Source of the DNA: Biomphalaria glabrata | Lineage: Eukaryota > Mollusca > Gastropoda > Planorbidae | Direction of reading: 5' to 3' | Length of the DNA stretch: 64,000 nt | Assembly (NCBI RefSeq): GCF_947242115.1 | Contig: NC_074728.1 | Coordinates: forward strand, 620,001 to 684,000 | In this document: in pieces, positions 45,360 through 57,218 of the stretch | How the letters are laid out: the number at the start of each line of letters is the position of its first letter | Position numbering within the stretch: position 1 is the first letter of the stretch | Notes under the pieces: model-generated | The model's input: the letters and a program-made list of their open reading frames with translations, nothing else | Told to the model about the DNA's origin: nothing | Databases searched by the model: none | Made by a program: the position numbers and the translations under genes

Positions 45360-47715
45360 GCATATTTGACGTCTGCTTAATTGAATGCTTGTTCCAGTCG
45401 TCATGAAACATTTTGTCACATGACAGACTTGCAGTGTGAAAGGTCAGACATCGCGTGAAAGACACTTCTCGTGGATGTTAACAGAAAAACATTTCAATTT
45501 CTGATCAGGATTATAACAAGACATGTGTTTACATTCTTTCATCTCACAGGAATGAGCTTTGACCTTTGATTTTCTTGCCAGATTTTTCTGACTGCCTCGT
45601 GTTGCTGACCTATATTTCTTTTTATCTTTTTTCCCGTTGTATCAGAACATTTGAGAAGAAAAAAAAATACTTCCCCAAGCTCAGATTGTTGCAATGGTCT
45701 AATTTACTTTTGTAATGGTAGCTAATATAAAAAGGCTTTTATGATGTTGATAATGTTTTTTGTTGAACACTGTTTATCCTGGGGAGCTGGCGTCATCATA
45801 AATGCCACGTTGTTTTTATACTAATATTATATTAAATCCCAGCAATCTATGTTTGCAGTACCAGCTTGTTTTAAAATTGTATTTTATTGACAATTTTGTA
45901 AAACACATTAGAAAAAGCTGTTTGGGATTGTAATATTTTTGTTACAAATAGAATTTTTGTAAGATAATACTGTACTTTTGGTGAAACCAAGCAGCTATTA
46001 CATTTACTATACTGAATACAGTTGTGTTAATAGTGCATCCCTTCATAATTTTTGTTGTTTTTACGTAACGGTAATAATGGTCTTGGTGTATAGTAGATTA
46101 AAGAAACACTACTAAAAATAATAAATCTTTCCCTGATGGGTTATTAGTTTTATTTAGGGAATCTTCACTTATTTGTTGAAAGTGAAACTTTTACATTCTA
46201 TAGAATTATTGTGTCTTATAATAACAACTGTACAGAAATACACTTACACTTAAATGAAGCATTGCAAATTAGTATATATACTCTGGTTCAATATTTAAAC
46301 AAACTTCTGGGGATGAACTTGGGTTTTTTTTCTTGGTTGTGATACATAATTTAAATAGTCTCATTTATTCATACATCAGCAGTTTATAGGCTATCTTTTT
46401 TTTTTTTTTTTTTGTTATTCAAATAGGTTGTGATGATAGATAAGAGATGCAGAAAAAAATATGCAGAGAGGTGAAACAATGAACTCACCCTTAATCTTCG
46501 GAGTCGAAGACATAGCCACTAGGTTGTGATAAGGGATCTTTCTCTATGAACAATGTTTTTACTAAGCTCGTTTTGAAAGTTATTCTCGAAATTTTACCCG
46601 ACAACTTAAAGTGGTTACTAATATTTTATTTGAAGAATTATTGTTTCTGTAAAAAAACATGTTTAAAAAAAATGTTTTTATTATTGCCATCAGTCTCGTC
46701 CGTACATTTTCAAATAGTTATACAAGCTAAACAAATTGTATGAAATGTATATTTTTATCATTTTGTATTGCATTCATATCAGTAATATGTAGAACTTTTT
46801 CATGATGTAATTAAATACAAGGTAATGCCAGTGATGATTAGACAAACCTTTTCTTTTCATTCACTTAATGACAGTTTTTACTATTGCACAATTCTGGAAA
46901 CTCTAGTCAGCACTATTTCACTTCATGTCCTGAGTGTCACTTAGTAACGTGTATTTTACTTGCTTTAAGGTTTCTTACATTGTCTAAATTTTTTTGTGTC
47001 TACAAATATTGAATAACTGTTGAAAGCCTATTTCAGTCTAATACTTCCATGAACTGAGAAGTCTTTGATTAGTTTAGATTTGCAACCATATTTTCAGTGT
47101 TGGTTACACTTCTCATAAGTTTCCAAAGTGCATGATAAAGTGATACTAAATAAGCTGGCAAATAAATTTATTTGTTCTTGTCTGAAGACACAGAAAGGAG
47201 ATTTTTAAATAATGTCTTTACATCATGTTAATTAAGTCAAATACATTATTGAAATGAGCTTGTCATCAACTTTGCAAGGGTTGAAATGTAAACATTGAAT
47301 AAGTGAATTTTGGTGTGTGTAGAATAAAGATGTTTTTCTACCCTTTGAAACATATGGTATCCATGTTTTATGCTGGTGTCAACAAAGTCTACTTAGTATT
47401 CAACAAACAGAAGATACAGATTTTCTTCAGTTTCCCAATGAAATGTAAAACTAAAAGCTATTTAAGTCTAAGTCTTTGTTATGGTTGCCTTATATTGTCA
47501 AACTATTTTCAAGACAGCCTTGTTCTATGTCACAGATGGCATCTTTCATCTGTTTGAATTGCAGTGCTTTCATTTGTACACATTTTGTATATGAGGGGAG
47601 ATAATTTAGTAAGTTTATATACATTGATGTATGGCTCTTGTTCCTAGACACAATTGGTATTCCCGCAGTGTCCTCTCTGAGGTGCATTCCTGGGTGTAAA
47701 ATAAAAGATAATGGT
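45360..47715 (+). other. Probable Rab 3' UTR and downstream DNA
   Basis: AT-rich with no further gene. AATAAA at about 46118 gives the nearest clear poly(A) signal; others occur near 47164, 47323 and 47700, so the 3' end cannot be fixed. A run of ~17 T lies near 46397. Confidence 0.4.
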
Positions 47716-47754
47716 CACTCTCTTAACTAATTTGATTCGTAGACATACTATACA

Positions 47755-47965
47755 TTACAGTTGGCAACCCACTTGGTTGCAGGTGCTGGTTGAGAGAATA
47801 CCATAGAACTCCAAGATTGCTTGGGTAAGAGTGCTTGGGTTTGAAATCACAAGTACAGCCTCTTCTATATGAACAGCTCCATCTGCCCAAAGTTCAAAAT
47901 TAGTCAAAATGCCAGGTATCTGCCTTAAAATCTTCGTGGGTCTGAGAGAAGTTTGGCTGGGCCAA
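47755..47965. repeat. Possible dispersed repeat
   Basis: GGCAACCCACTTGGTTGCAG contains the inverted pair GGCAACCCAC / TTGGTTGC. The segment is GC-richer than its flanks. No second copy in this window, so this rests on composition. Confidence 0.3.
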
Positions 47966-48299
47966 GGGCTTGACCTGAATAAAATATTTACTTATATTGA
48001 GATTGACATTTTCATCTTGATTAAATTAATCATCACAAGTTTATATTAATAATAAATGTACTGTTATTTTTTGTATATTTTATTGTATTCAGATTTTTAA
48101 AATTTGAATTTGTCACTTATTAATGAATTCTCCAGACATGTCTGTGTATATCATCATACAATGGGATATCAACTATTATATCAAATTGCTCTTTATGTTG
48201 ATAGTATTTTTTTATTTTTTTTGCTAAGAAGCGTACATGACCTCTGCGTTAATGATTACGACTGCACATGTTAGTTCCTGCTAAATTAGTTCTATTGTC

Positions 48300-48800
48300 G
48301 CTGTTGTGTCATTAAGCATGGCTGCTCCATGCTCTGTTTGCATCAAAGAAAAGCAACATGGTTCAAAGATGATATTTTTTAAAAAGTTTTTGTGGTTGAA
48401 AGGTTACCAAGGGCTGAAATTCATTGAAGACTTTCGATACAGTACGGGAATAGTGCGTTGCATTATTAGATTGTCAAAGAATGGATTGAAAAATTAGACA
48501 ATCATCAAATGTTAAGCATGATGATGGAGCCAGACCATCATTTACCACATCGAGGAAATCATTGAATGTGCACTTGACATAATTCTCTTAAACACACAAG
48601 TAACTATTAATAGAGTGGCACATTGCAAATTAATCATGGTTCTGTCTATGAAATCTTACATAACAGACCGGGTTTCATAAGGTCTGTGCAAGATGGGTCC
48701 CAATTGAGATTCAATGTTGAAAGAGGTGGTGCACTTCAGACTCTAGCTAAATCAAAAATCTCCAGAAAGCTTGTGCAATGGTGAACCAAGTGCATTGACA
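48300..48800 (+). mobile_element. Decayed mariner-like (Tc1/mariner) transposase
   Basis: Fragments in different plus frames match mariner transposase in order: KHDDGARPSFTTSRKSLN (the DDxRxGRPSTSTT linker), QVTINRVAHCKL (RRVTVNELAHxL) and NHGSVYEILHNRPGFIRSV (SHGSAYEIIHDRLGFHKV). Several frameshifts and stops separate them, the catalytic DD34D half is not recognisable, and no terminal inverted repeats were found. An old inactive copy. Confidence 0.75.
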
Positions 48801-49794
48801 AACAAGGGGAGACTATGTTGAAAAATTCTGTACATGTATGTTTCCTATGTGTATGACAATGAAATGTTTTAACCACATTGCAGACTTTCCCTCATCTATA
48901 TTCAACAAGGGAAGTTGGCCAGTAGCACTCCTAAACTAAATGAACTGTCTATATAAAATACATGTATTGGTTTTTTGTCAGTTGTCTACTTTGGTAGACT
49001 TTTTTTTTTATGACATACATATGTTACAATGATCCGTGAATCATTATAAAACTTAGCAAAGTTGATATCTAGCTAAAATAGTAAATATGTGGAAAAAAAA
49101 AGGTTGAAATTTTTTTGTTGCAGAAAATCTTTACCCATAATTTTGTAAATTGTTTGCAAAAAAAATTACTGCCTTGAAATGCATTGATAAAACAAAACAA
49201 AAAATTATTATTACAACAGATTTTAAAAAATATTTATAATTTAATACCTTTTCACTTTCACTTTTTCACATCAGTACCATTCTGTCCATCATAATCTTAT
49301 AAAGGGACAAATACTATTAGAGTTTAAACATATACTTACTTTGATATTGTCAGATATTTTGTTTAATATAATAAATAGCTATTTTATGTGTTACTCATAC
49401 TGTATGTTTATTTTTGTTCTAAGAGCCTCAATGTATTTATATGAAAGATTGCGAAAGGTGCCACTGTGAGGCTAAAGCATAGACACACCTTCTTACAGAT
49501 GAATTAAATACAAAATAAAAATAATGTAATCTAGGTTGCTTGTGTGTACACATATCTCTCTTGATACTTGCATTAGTTTTGTCCCATAGTCAAATAATCA
49601 ATGTACAGTGGAATTCAAGCCTGCATAAATCAAAATTCCTCTTGACTGAATTCATTGTTTGTTTGTTTGTAGTTTCCTTCTTTGTCATTGATGCCAAGTC
49701 AGTTAACCCAGGATTATTATAATAAATACTGACAATATTCATGCAACTTTTCACCTATTTTCAATCATTCTAGTCTTATCTTATCAAATAATAA
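48801..49794. other. Unassigned AT-rich DNA
   Basis: No gene or repeat recognised. Confidence 0.5.
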
Positions 49795-49880
49795 TAATAT
49801 TTATTGTCCACGTGGAAATCTATCTTACAATTTGTGCATTACCCCAAACAAAAAACATAAGAAACCAAAATGTACATTCA
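49795..49880. mobile_element. LINE 3'-UTR-like tail
   Basis: AATAATAATATTTATTGTCCACGTGGAAATC resembles the tail at 35890. Followed by unrelated sequence. Confidence 0.4.
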
Positions 49881-49974
49881 CGCCGGACTCACTCATAATT
49901 TACATGTGACAAAGTTTATATCAGATAGTTCCTATTTAATGATTTGATTGCCAGGGGACAACGTTACTTCAAAA

Positions 49975-50400
49975 AATAGGATGATTGCGTCCTAGGCGTC
50001 ATGCATCTAGTCATGCATGTTAACCAATGACTTAAATTCTGCCTAGTCATTGGTTTTCATGGCTGAATCAGGCAACCCATTCCATGCTCTAATAGCATTA
50101 GGGAAGAAGGAGCATTTGTACACAATTTGTCCTAGCTAGAACGAGGAATTTGACTTATCTTTGTGTCTTTCTGAGTACTTTATTAAATTTTGTATTTGAA
50201 GATAATGGTTCAGTGTTTTGTGTATAATTGCTACTTTACTTTAGAGTCTTCTATCCTGAAGGCTTTCTAAATTTAGTGATTTTACTAAAGGTGTCACTCT
50301 AGTCAAATGTGAATATTCGTTTGTTATGAATCTCACTGCTCTATTTTGTGTCGGTTCCAGTTTCTTAATGTTTTCTTAACTTGAGGGGTCCCAAACAGAG
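49975..50400 (-). mobile_element. LINE 3' fragment (family C), left arm of an inverted pair
   Basis: The reverse complement gives a decayed version of the 43320 fragment followed by the RHKDKxxFLV tail, running to the 3' UTR at about 49975 (GCGTCCTAGGCGTCATGCAT). Confidence 0.75.
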
Positions 50401-50409
50401 GATGCAATT

Positions 50410-50675
50410 ATACATAAAACACTGAACCATAATCTTCAAATACAAAAACAAAATTTAATAAAATACTCTGAAAGACACAAAGATAAAGGCACATTCCTCG
50501 TCCCATATGCTAGGACAAATTTGTACCAATACTCCTTCTTCCCTAGTGCTATTAGAGCATGGAATGGGTTGCCTGAGCTAGCCAGGAAAACCAGTGACTT
50601 GGCAGAATTTAAGTCATTGGTTAATATGCATGACGCGTAGGACGTAATTATCTTCTTTTTTTTGAAGAAACGTCT
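50410..50675 (+). mobile_element. LINE 3' fragment (family C), right arm of an inverted pair
   Basis: The plus strand reads KTLNHNLQIQKQNLIKYSER, HKDKGTFLVPYARTNLYQYS, FFPSAIRAWNGLPELARKTS and DLAEFKSLVNMHDA, then the 3' UTR and an ATAAGATAAGA tail. Open and well preserved, so younger than the left arm. Confidence 0.85.
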
Positions 50676-51664
50676 GTATTATATAAGATAAGATTTAAGC
50701 GTGTATACGCCATCTAGGGGAAAAGGTCATGTACCTATCCGGGTGGACAGTATTTAATTAGGCTACATGACTGATCCAAACTAATTGATACAGCTACACT
50801 TCGTATAAAATTTGTTTTTACAAAACAAAAAGTGTTTTTGTTCTTACAAGAGTATTTTAAAATCTTGATTCAGTTCGGGGTAATGATAGTTCGTTCGGTT
50901 CGGTCGTACGTGAGGTTCTAATTCGGTTCGTTTGTTTCGGTTTGTTTTTCCCATCGCTAAATTAGAGAGCTCATAAAATATTTGCCGCCCATATACTTCC
51001 TGTCATCCCGTCTATTTCTGTCTACGTCACGACTACTTAGACGTCCGCTTAATCTATATTTAAATGCGTTTAAAAACATTTTTTTTTTTGGGTTGGGTGT
51101 TAAAAAAACTATACGTTTTCATTCACGCATTCAGACTAGACGAAGCTTTCACTCATTGGAAACAAATCGCATTACCTACGGGTAAATCAAACATGAACGC
51201 GGATTCACGCATAACACATTTTTGTATTTTAAATAGTTTTTTGCTAATTGTATTTTTGATCTAGTGTGAATGGCGTTTCGATCGTAGTGTTTGTATTGTA
51301 CGTATATATGAAGTTTCGGTTGTAGTGTTTGTTGTGTACGTGTAAATGACGCGTCAGTTGTAGTGTTTGTAGTGTACGTGTAAAGCTTCGAGTTTATAAA
51401 CGATTTTTATATATTGCAAACAACACCTTACACAGATACTAGGGAAATTACTTAAATCATGCATCCCAAGCCAGGCGACATTTCTTTTTGTCTGCATACA
51501 TACAATGTTAGATTACACCCTAAAGTGCAAGACGGTGCAACATAACAAGACTTTTTTTTACAATACAATTCAAGTCACTCCTATATAGAGGAACCTGAGT
51601 GGACAGCTGATCTCAAAAACGTCTCGAACGATTATCCTAGAAATGTAACAGAAATGTGATAATA
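50676..51664. other. Unassigned DNA with CpG-containing short repeats
   Basis: TTCGG-type words cluster at 50875-50945. A ~40-bp unit (GTAGTGTTTGTAGTGTACGTG) recurs three times at about 51283-51385. No gene recognised. Confidence 0.45.
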
Positions 51665-52190
51665 GATATGGTCTCCTTCAGTAGCGAAGCGATTATGGAT
51701 CATCTCATGGAAATAAGATGAATGCCTGGGCATTAGCTGTCGTCTGAGCAATGTCGCCAGCACATCAATTTCTCCCCTCTTCACGCAGCTGATGTATCCA
51801 AAGGAACTGCAGTGCCGATTCAGCTAGGGGTCAGCGACATCGAAGGTTCACCCAGGGTGTAGCTATAATTTGGGTGCTGTAAACTGCCTTATGCTCCTGA
51901 TTTTTCCTCAGGGTTGACTTCCGAAGCCTTTTCCATGATTGGGTATAGCTGCTAGGAAACAGGTTTGAATTCAGAGTTTTCCTTCTCCTAGATTGGTAGC
52001 CAGCAATGGCTAACGAGCCCCACCTGCCCGAAGCGCACTGGTTTAGGCGCCAGTTACTCGCCTTTGCCCCTTCTCCTGTTATTGAGAACAGTTTCGCCGG
52101 ACTCAATATCTGAACCACAAGTGAAGGCCATGAGTTGGACTGGTTGTCAGAGGCTATTTTAGACGCATGCCATTAGTAAGCATTTTATAG
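51665..52190 (-). repeat. Rep500, fullest copy
   Basis: Continuous from CTTCAGTAGCGAAGCGATTA through GCCTGGGCATTAGCTGTCG, CTTCACGCAGCTGATGTATC, GAAACAGGTTTGAATTCAGAG and CGGACTCAATATCTGAACC to GGCTATTTTAGACGCATGCC. GC-rich (near 50%) against an AT-rich background. No coding capacity and no obvious Pol III box or terminal inverted repeats, so class undetermined. Other copies: 27740-29345 and 39402-39557. Confidence 0.8.
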
Positions 52191-53004
52191 GTAGTAGAGT
52201 ACCATTACCACTTCCGGCAGTTGCAACCTTGCGTAACCTAACAGAAATGTATAACGCTGAGAAAATAATTACTAGCTCTTTAGCCACACGAGGAAAACTC
52301 AATTTTGAATGGTATCATTTTTTTTCAAAGTACCGTAGCCATTAAATAAAAGTAAATTTGCTTTGAAACTAAATCTAGTCTAGATCCAACATCGGTTTTG
52401 TAAGGACTATTACGTTCGTGAAACTCCAAATGTAATTTTGCGCACTCTTCTTAGTCTATTTGTAAATGTCTATTTATTTATTTAAATTATTCAGTAGCCT
52501 GTTTAACAAATGGGATGACGCGATAACTTAGTAGGCCTACATTTAAAGCTGCTTCAATTTCATTAAAGCTTTTAATCTGTGCTTATATTTTTGACGTCAA
52601 TCTAATATAAATTACATCTACATTCGAGATCTAGAAGCAAATCTCGGCTAGATCTAAATCAGAACTTTAGGTCAAGTGTTAAACCTAGATGTCCATGTAA
52701 TAAATTCAAATTCAAATAATCGCACAAGTATACCTTCTATGCGGACGAAGATATCTATTAAGTCTTCTAATTTTCACCTGAAGATCGGTAGTTTGATTCC
52801 ACTTATTGTGATATGGCTATTGCGTTTTTGCAAGTTTATAAATGCTGAACTAATAATTACTTCTCTTATTTGAATCACATTCGTCACCCTATTATTACAG
52901 TTCCTCTTTATCTAGGATTCCTGCACTTGACATAAATAAATATACTTTAATGTAAATTTAGCGCACCATCTTGTGTAGAAATTAAACATATGGGCGAGGT
53001 TTCC
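52191..53004. other. Unassigned DNA
   Basis: No gene or repeat recognised. Confidence 0.5.
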
Positions 53005-53127
53005 TGTGTTGCCTTTACTTTAGGCGCTCCTTAAAAACAACTTTTCTCGAGTCGGGTGTCGAACCTCGAGCCCCCATGATAGTCAGCCATGCCAAGTTCA
53101 AGTGTTTTTATCCCCTCGGCCACAAAT
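53005..53127 (-). mobile_element. SINE family B, head fragment, minus strand
   Basis: CTTTAGGCGCTCC, CGAGTCGGGTGTCGAACCTCGAGCCCCC and CCTCGGCCAC are the complement of the body start, B box and A box of the element at 1080. The 3' half is missing. Confidence 0.8.
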
Positions 53128-53346
53128 CTCACACATCTTTTCTTGTATTTCGATGTTCACGTTGACACATAGTCGATCTATCAACACGAGAAAACACATA
53201 AACGTGATGTGTGTAAAGAGCTTAGTAGAAGTGGTATATTATTTCAATTACACGGAACTTACAGGCATACGGCATTCTAAAGTTGCCCTTTCCAGGGTAT
53301 AGGTAAGAAGTCCGTTTTAGAACATTTTAAATTGTACTCATTTTAG

Positions 53347-53872
53347 TGTCACACACTAGTTTTAGAACCACTGTGACACAAGGTGAATTAGTAGTGATTT
53401 AGTAATCATGTAACTACTTCGTGCCAATGCACGAGGAAACATTGGGTCGGTAATTGACCACGGGGTGATTTCAGTGAGTTGATCTTGGACTCTTCTAGAG
53501 AGAGGGGTATAATGGATGTCCTTTCCAGTGTAGTGATGTATAAGTAATAAAGTTATTATAATTGATTTGTATTCAGGATATATTTCATTGGATTATGATT
53601 TATGATGGCTGAAGTCGCCAATATCTTTTGTGAAATATTTTATGTAATAAAAACCATGTCTGCTGACCTTGCGTCTATTAATGATTCTAAGTGTTGAGGT
53701 CGGAGAGTTCAGTATGTTAGTGTTCTTACGCACCAGCAAATCTAGTGCGCGAGAGAAAGTATTTAGTTAAGAAGTCAGAACATTATAGTAGTACCAGAAG
53801 AGGTATCTACAACACACAGAGGCAGACCAATTCAAGACCGTCCAGGCCTATACCAATAACTAGGCCGTGACA
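53347..53872. mobile_element. Solo-LTR-like segment (526 bp), family uncertain
   Basis: Ends TGTCAC and GTGACA are perfect inverted repeats of the TG...CA type. The flanking 5-mers TTTAG and CTTAG match at four of five bases, as a target-site duplication would. An AATAAAG signal lies inside. No internal coding region adjoins either side, so if real it is a solo LTR, possibly Gypsy-like. A relic only, of moderate age by its flanks. Confidence 0.4.
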
Positions 53873-54445
53873 CTTAGGTCATTCTTGAGTTGCTTTTTAG
53901 GATTGACAAAGACTGGCCCAACTGATAGCTTCTTCCATCCATTACTTCTATCACAGCCACATAGACAATACCCAAAGGATAAAAATGATAATCACTTCAT
54001 AATCAGTAGGAACTTGTTCTTAGCAGAATGACATGGTCAATTTCTTAAAAGCACAAATCTCTTATAATTGTTATGAAAGTAAAAACCACCTCACAAGAAC
54101 ATTTCAGCAAGCACTTTGTCAACAAAAAAAAGTCAAGAGTGAAATATGAAATATCCTGTTTGATGACTTTAAAAGCAAGGGAAGTAATTTCAACACATTT
54201 TATTCAGTTATTTCCCTTGTTAAAGAGAACATTGATTTTTGATAATTCAACCCCCCCCCCCCCCCTATCATAAGAAGATAATCAAGCACAAGTACATAGA
54301 TGAATTATGAAGCTAAAAACAACATTGGCACAGAGCATGAGCTTAAGGAAACATAGTGGAGGCTTGTTGTTCTGGCCATTTTACACCTTCAGTTCGCGTC
54401 AGGACCTGTCAGAGCAATTTGGAAGTATAAAGCTTAGCTACTCAA
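53873..54445. other. Unassigned DNA with a C16 homopolymer
   Basis: A run of about 16 C at 54250-54265; nothing else recognised. Confidence 0.5.
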
Positions 54446-54850
54446 TAGAACTGGTTTTTGAGCCAGATACAATTCAACACAACCAACAGGAGTATGGGAA
54501 CCTTTGGTATGTTTGGACTCATCCCTAGCATTCTAGAGCTGTGCAGCTCAAGTTCAAAGAACTGGTTCTTGAGCCCAACAAAACCAGCAGGAGTATGGGA
54601 ACTTGGTATGTTTGGACTCATCCCTAGCATTCTAGAGCTGTGCAGTTCAAGTTCAAAGAACTGGTTCTTGAGCCCAACACAACCAACAGGAGTATGGGAA
54701 CTTGGTATGTTTGGACTCATCCCTAGCATTCTAGAGCTGTGCAGCTCAAGTTCAAAGAACTGGTTCTTGAGCCTAACACAACCAACAGGAGTATGGGAAC
54801 TTGGTATGTTGGACTCATCCCTAGCATTCTAGAGTTGGTTCTTAAGCCCA
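54446..54850. repeat. ~98-bp minisatellite, four units
   Basis: Each unit contains TATGGGAACTTGGTATGTTTG, CTAGCATTCTAGAGCTGTGC and AAAGAACTGGTTCTTGAGCC. It is open on both strands for part of its length (124 codons plus, 95 minus), with no sign of being a gene. Confidence 0.95.
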
Positions 54851-55929
54851 ACAGAACCCAGATTAGGTGCTGAACACTGAATCATAGGAACTCAACTTGG
54901 TCAGCACAATATCACTATAGCTCTACCTCTGTCCCACACAAAAACAAACAACATGGAAAGTGATGAAACAACAGGAATTTATTACTAAAACATACAAATA
55001 CACAAAAGAAAACAATTCTATGATAACAAATACTGTTATTATAGTTAGAAACGAAATAAAGCCAATTTGAACACAATAAAATAGACATCAAAATGTTCCA
55101 AGATTACAGACTGAGTTATTTCAGTGAATGTTTATAATCATAACTCTAAAATGTACAGATAAATCATTTATTACCATATATATATCAATATATCAATTTT
55201 TGCATGACGAATAACAAAAATGGTCAGCATATTTAACTTTATTTGGTATGATCAATCTAATTATTATGGCAGTCTCTACGTGGTATGATCAGCCTAACAA
55301 TAAACAATTGCAGTAGTCCATGAACCACAAAATCCAGATGTCACACCCACAATTCAAAACTAAATCTTGTAAACAAACAAAGAACTTTCCCATACCATAG
55401 AACATATAAATATGGTTCAGTTGTTAGAGATGTGCTTGCTAATCCTAGAGGTTAAAGACGTCAGGATTTTTATTAAGAATAGTACGCCTGTACTGAATTC
55501 TCTGAGAGCATACTCAATTTCAAAAAAGGGGTATCGAGGAAAATAAAAGCAGGTGTCGATGGGTCAGCCACAGTAACCTCTTATAAGCTAGAACCCAAAA
55601 GCATGATTTAATTACTTTATGGTAAAATATATTTAATAAAAAATTAATTATTAAATACAAATTAAAGCAATTAAGATATAAACTATTTAAAGCAAGGACA
55701 TATAATTGTCAAAGTTATATTTAGAAAGTAAGTAAAGTAAGTAAAGATAATATGTATATGTTTTTAAAACCACAAAAGTTGGATTAGATTGGAAGAAAAG
55801 GCTGTGAATTAAAAAAAAAAGAGAGATATGATTTAATGATGAAGGCCTATTACTTTACATTAAATGTCTGTAATTAATTGAACAATATGAAATGATTATA
55901 GATACAGAAAAATGCTATGTACTTTTACT

Positions 55930-56190
55930 GGCTGGCAAAAGGAGGAACTCCTCAATACAGAAAAGAGATGAAAGCTGAGCTGGTTCAGTCATATTGCAAG
56001 ACATGACACTATCAAAAGTCATTCTTCTACAGTGGAGGGGGAACAAAAAAAAAAGGGTGGTCAAAAGAAAAACTGGCTGGACAGAATACAAGAATGGACC
56101 AGCCTATCTCTTGATGTCCTGCTAAGAACAGCTGCTGACCGGGAAAAGTAGAGGGACTTGGTTACTGTCACAGCACCCAACATTGAAAGT
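55930..56190 (+). mobile_element. LINE 3' fragment (family A)
   Basis: The plus strand reads SWFSHIARHDTIKSHS, GGQKKNWLDRIQEWTSLSLD and VLLRTAADREK before a stop: the tail shared with 37335. Antisense to the large gene. Confidence 0.75.
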
Positions 56191-56596
56191 TAAGGGACAG
56201 ATACATGCACCAAAAAGTTGTTATCATATGAAATATTCCACACATGAAATAATACAATAATCTTAGCATTGATAGTGTGGACCAAAGATTAATATATGAT
56301 CATAAATAATTGCATCAAAGGAGCCAAAAAAAAGTGGCCCATTCTATGTAAAAAAAAAGTGGCCCATTCTATGTAAGATACCATAGTAGGAGAAACAGAG
56401 TCAAACAAAGGTTATCATCAGTTGAAATGAATCAAAAATATCAATACTAGCTTGACTTTTCTTTTCCCTTTTAAAGATATTATTATATAAATAGGAATAC
56501 TTCACACAGATTAGATCAGACCCTCATCACATTTTGTCTTCTTATGTCATCAGCATTTTATTTACTCTATTATTTGACACAAATACTTCTCAAATG

Positions 56597-56700
56597 GGGA
56601 GTGGTGGATAAGCAATAAAGGGCTTGGCTTCTAGATAGAGAGGTCTCAGGTTCAAATCCAGGGGAAGACTGGGATTTTGAATTTCAGGATTGTCAGGATC
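56597..56700 (+). mobile_element. SINE family A, 3'-truncated head
   Basis: GGGGAGTGGTGGATAAGCAATAAAGG head and B box CAGGTTCAAATCC, then GACTGGGATTTTGAATTTC, after which similarity stops. Confidence 0.75.
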
Positions 56701-57218
56701 AAAGTACAGTGTACTTTCAATTAGAAAAAAAGAAAAGCGCCCTAATGTACTGCTTACTGGGGCTAGTAACCAACTTTTGCCAAATGGTGTAGCATTTCAT
56801 AAAATGTACTTCAAGGATTACAAATGAGTAGATTTAGCCAACCAAAAAAAAAAAAAAAAAAAGAGTTAACACTGAACAGAACAACATTTTCAGTTTTGGT
56901 TGAAGCAAGACCTTCAAGCTCCTTTCATCAAGGTTATCCAACTTCACAAATGTCTGGTATATAGCATACTTTAAACAGTCTGAGAACATGGTTATACAAA
57001 GTTTTGTATTCTCAAAGCAAGAACTAGAAAAACTATGACAGGAGCAGACAGCTTATACTCAGACCCGGTGCAACACAAAGTATCTGTTATATGATTGAAA
57101 TGAAATGGTCCATAGGAATTAAGGCTAAGCTGTAGCGTTGCAGGCCATCAGAAACGCAACCACTCACACATACAGCTATACACTGTACAGTATATACACA
57201 TCTTTAGAAATAAACCAT

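Larger units (their letters stand above)
54851..57218 (-). other. Probable 3' UTR and downstream DNA of the large minus-strand gene
   Basis: No other gene. AATAAA on the minus strand occurs at 54983-54978 and at several sites upstream (for example near 55168 and 56569), so the mRNA end is unknown. AAAGTGGCCCATTCTATGTA is duplicated in tandem at about 56330-56376, and an A18 run lies near 56845. It includes the LINE and SINE pieces listed next. Confidence 0.35.
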
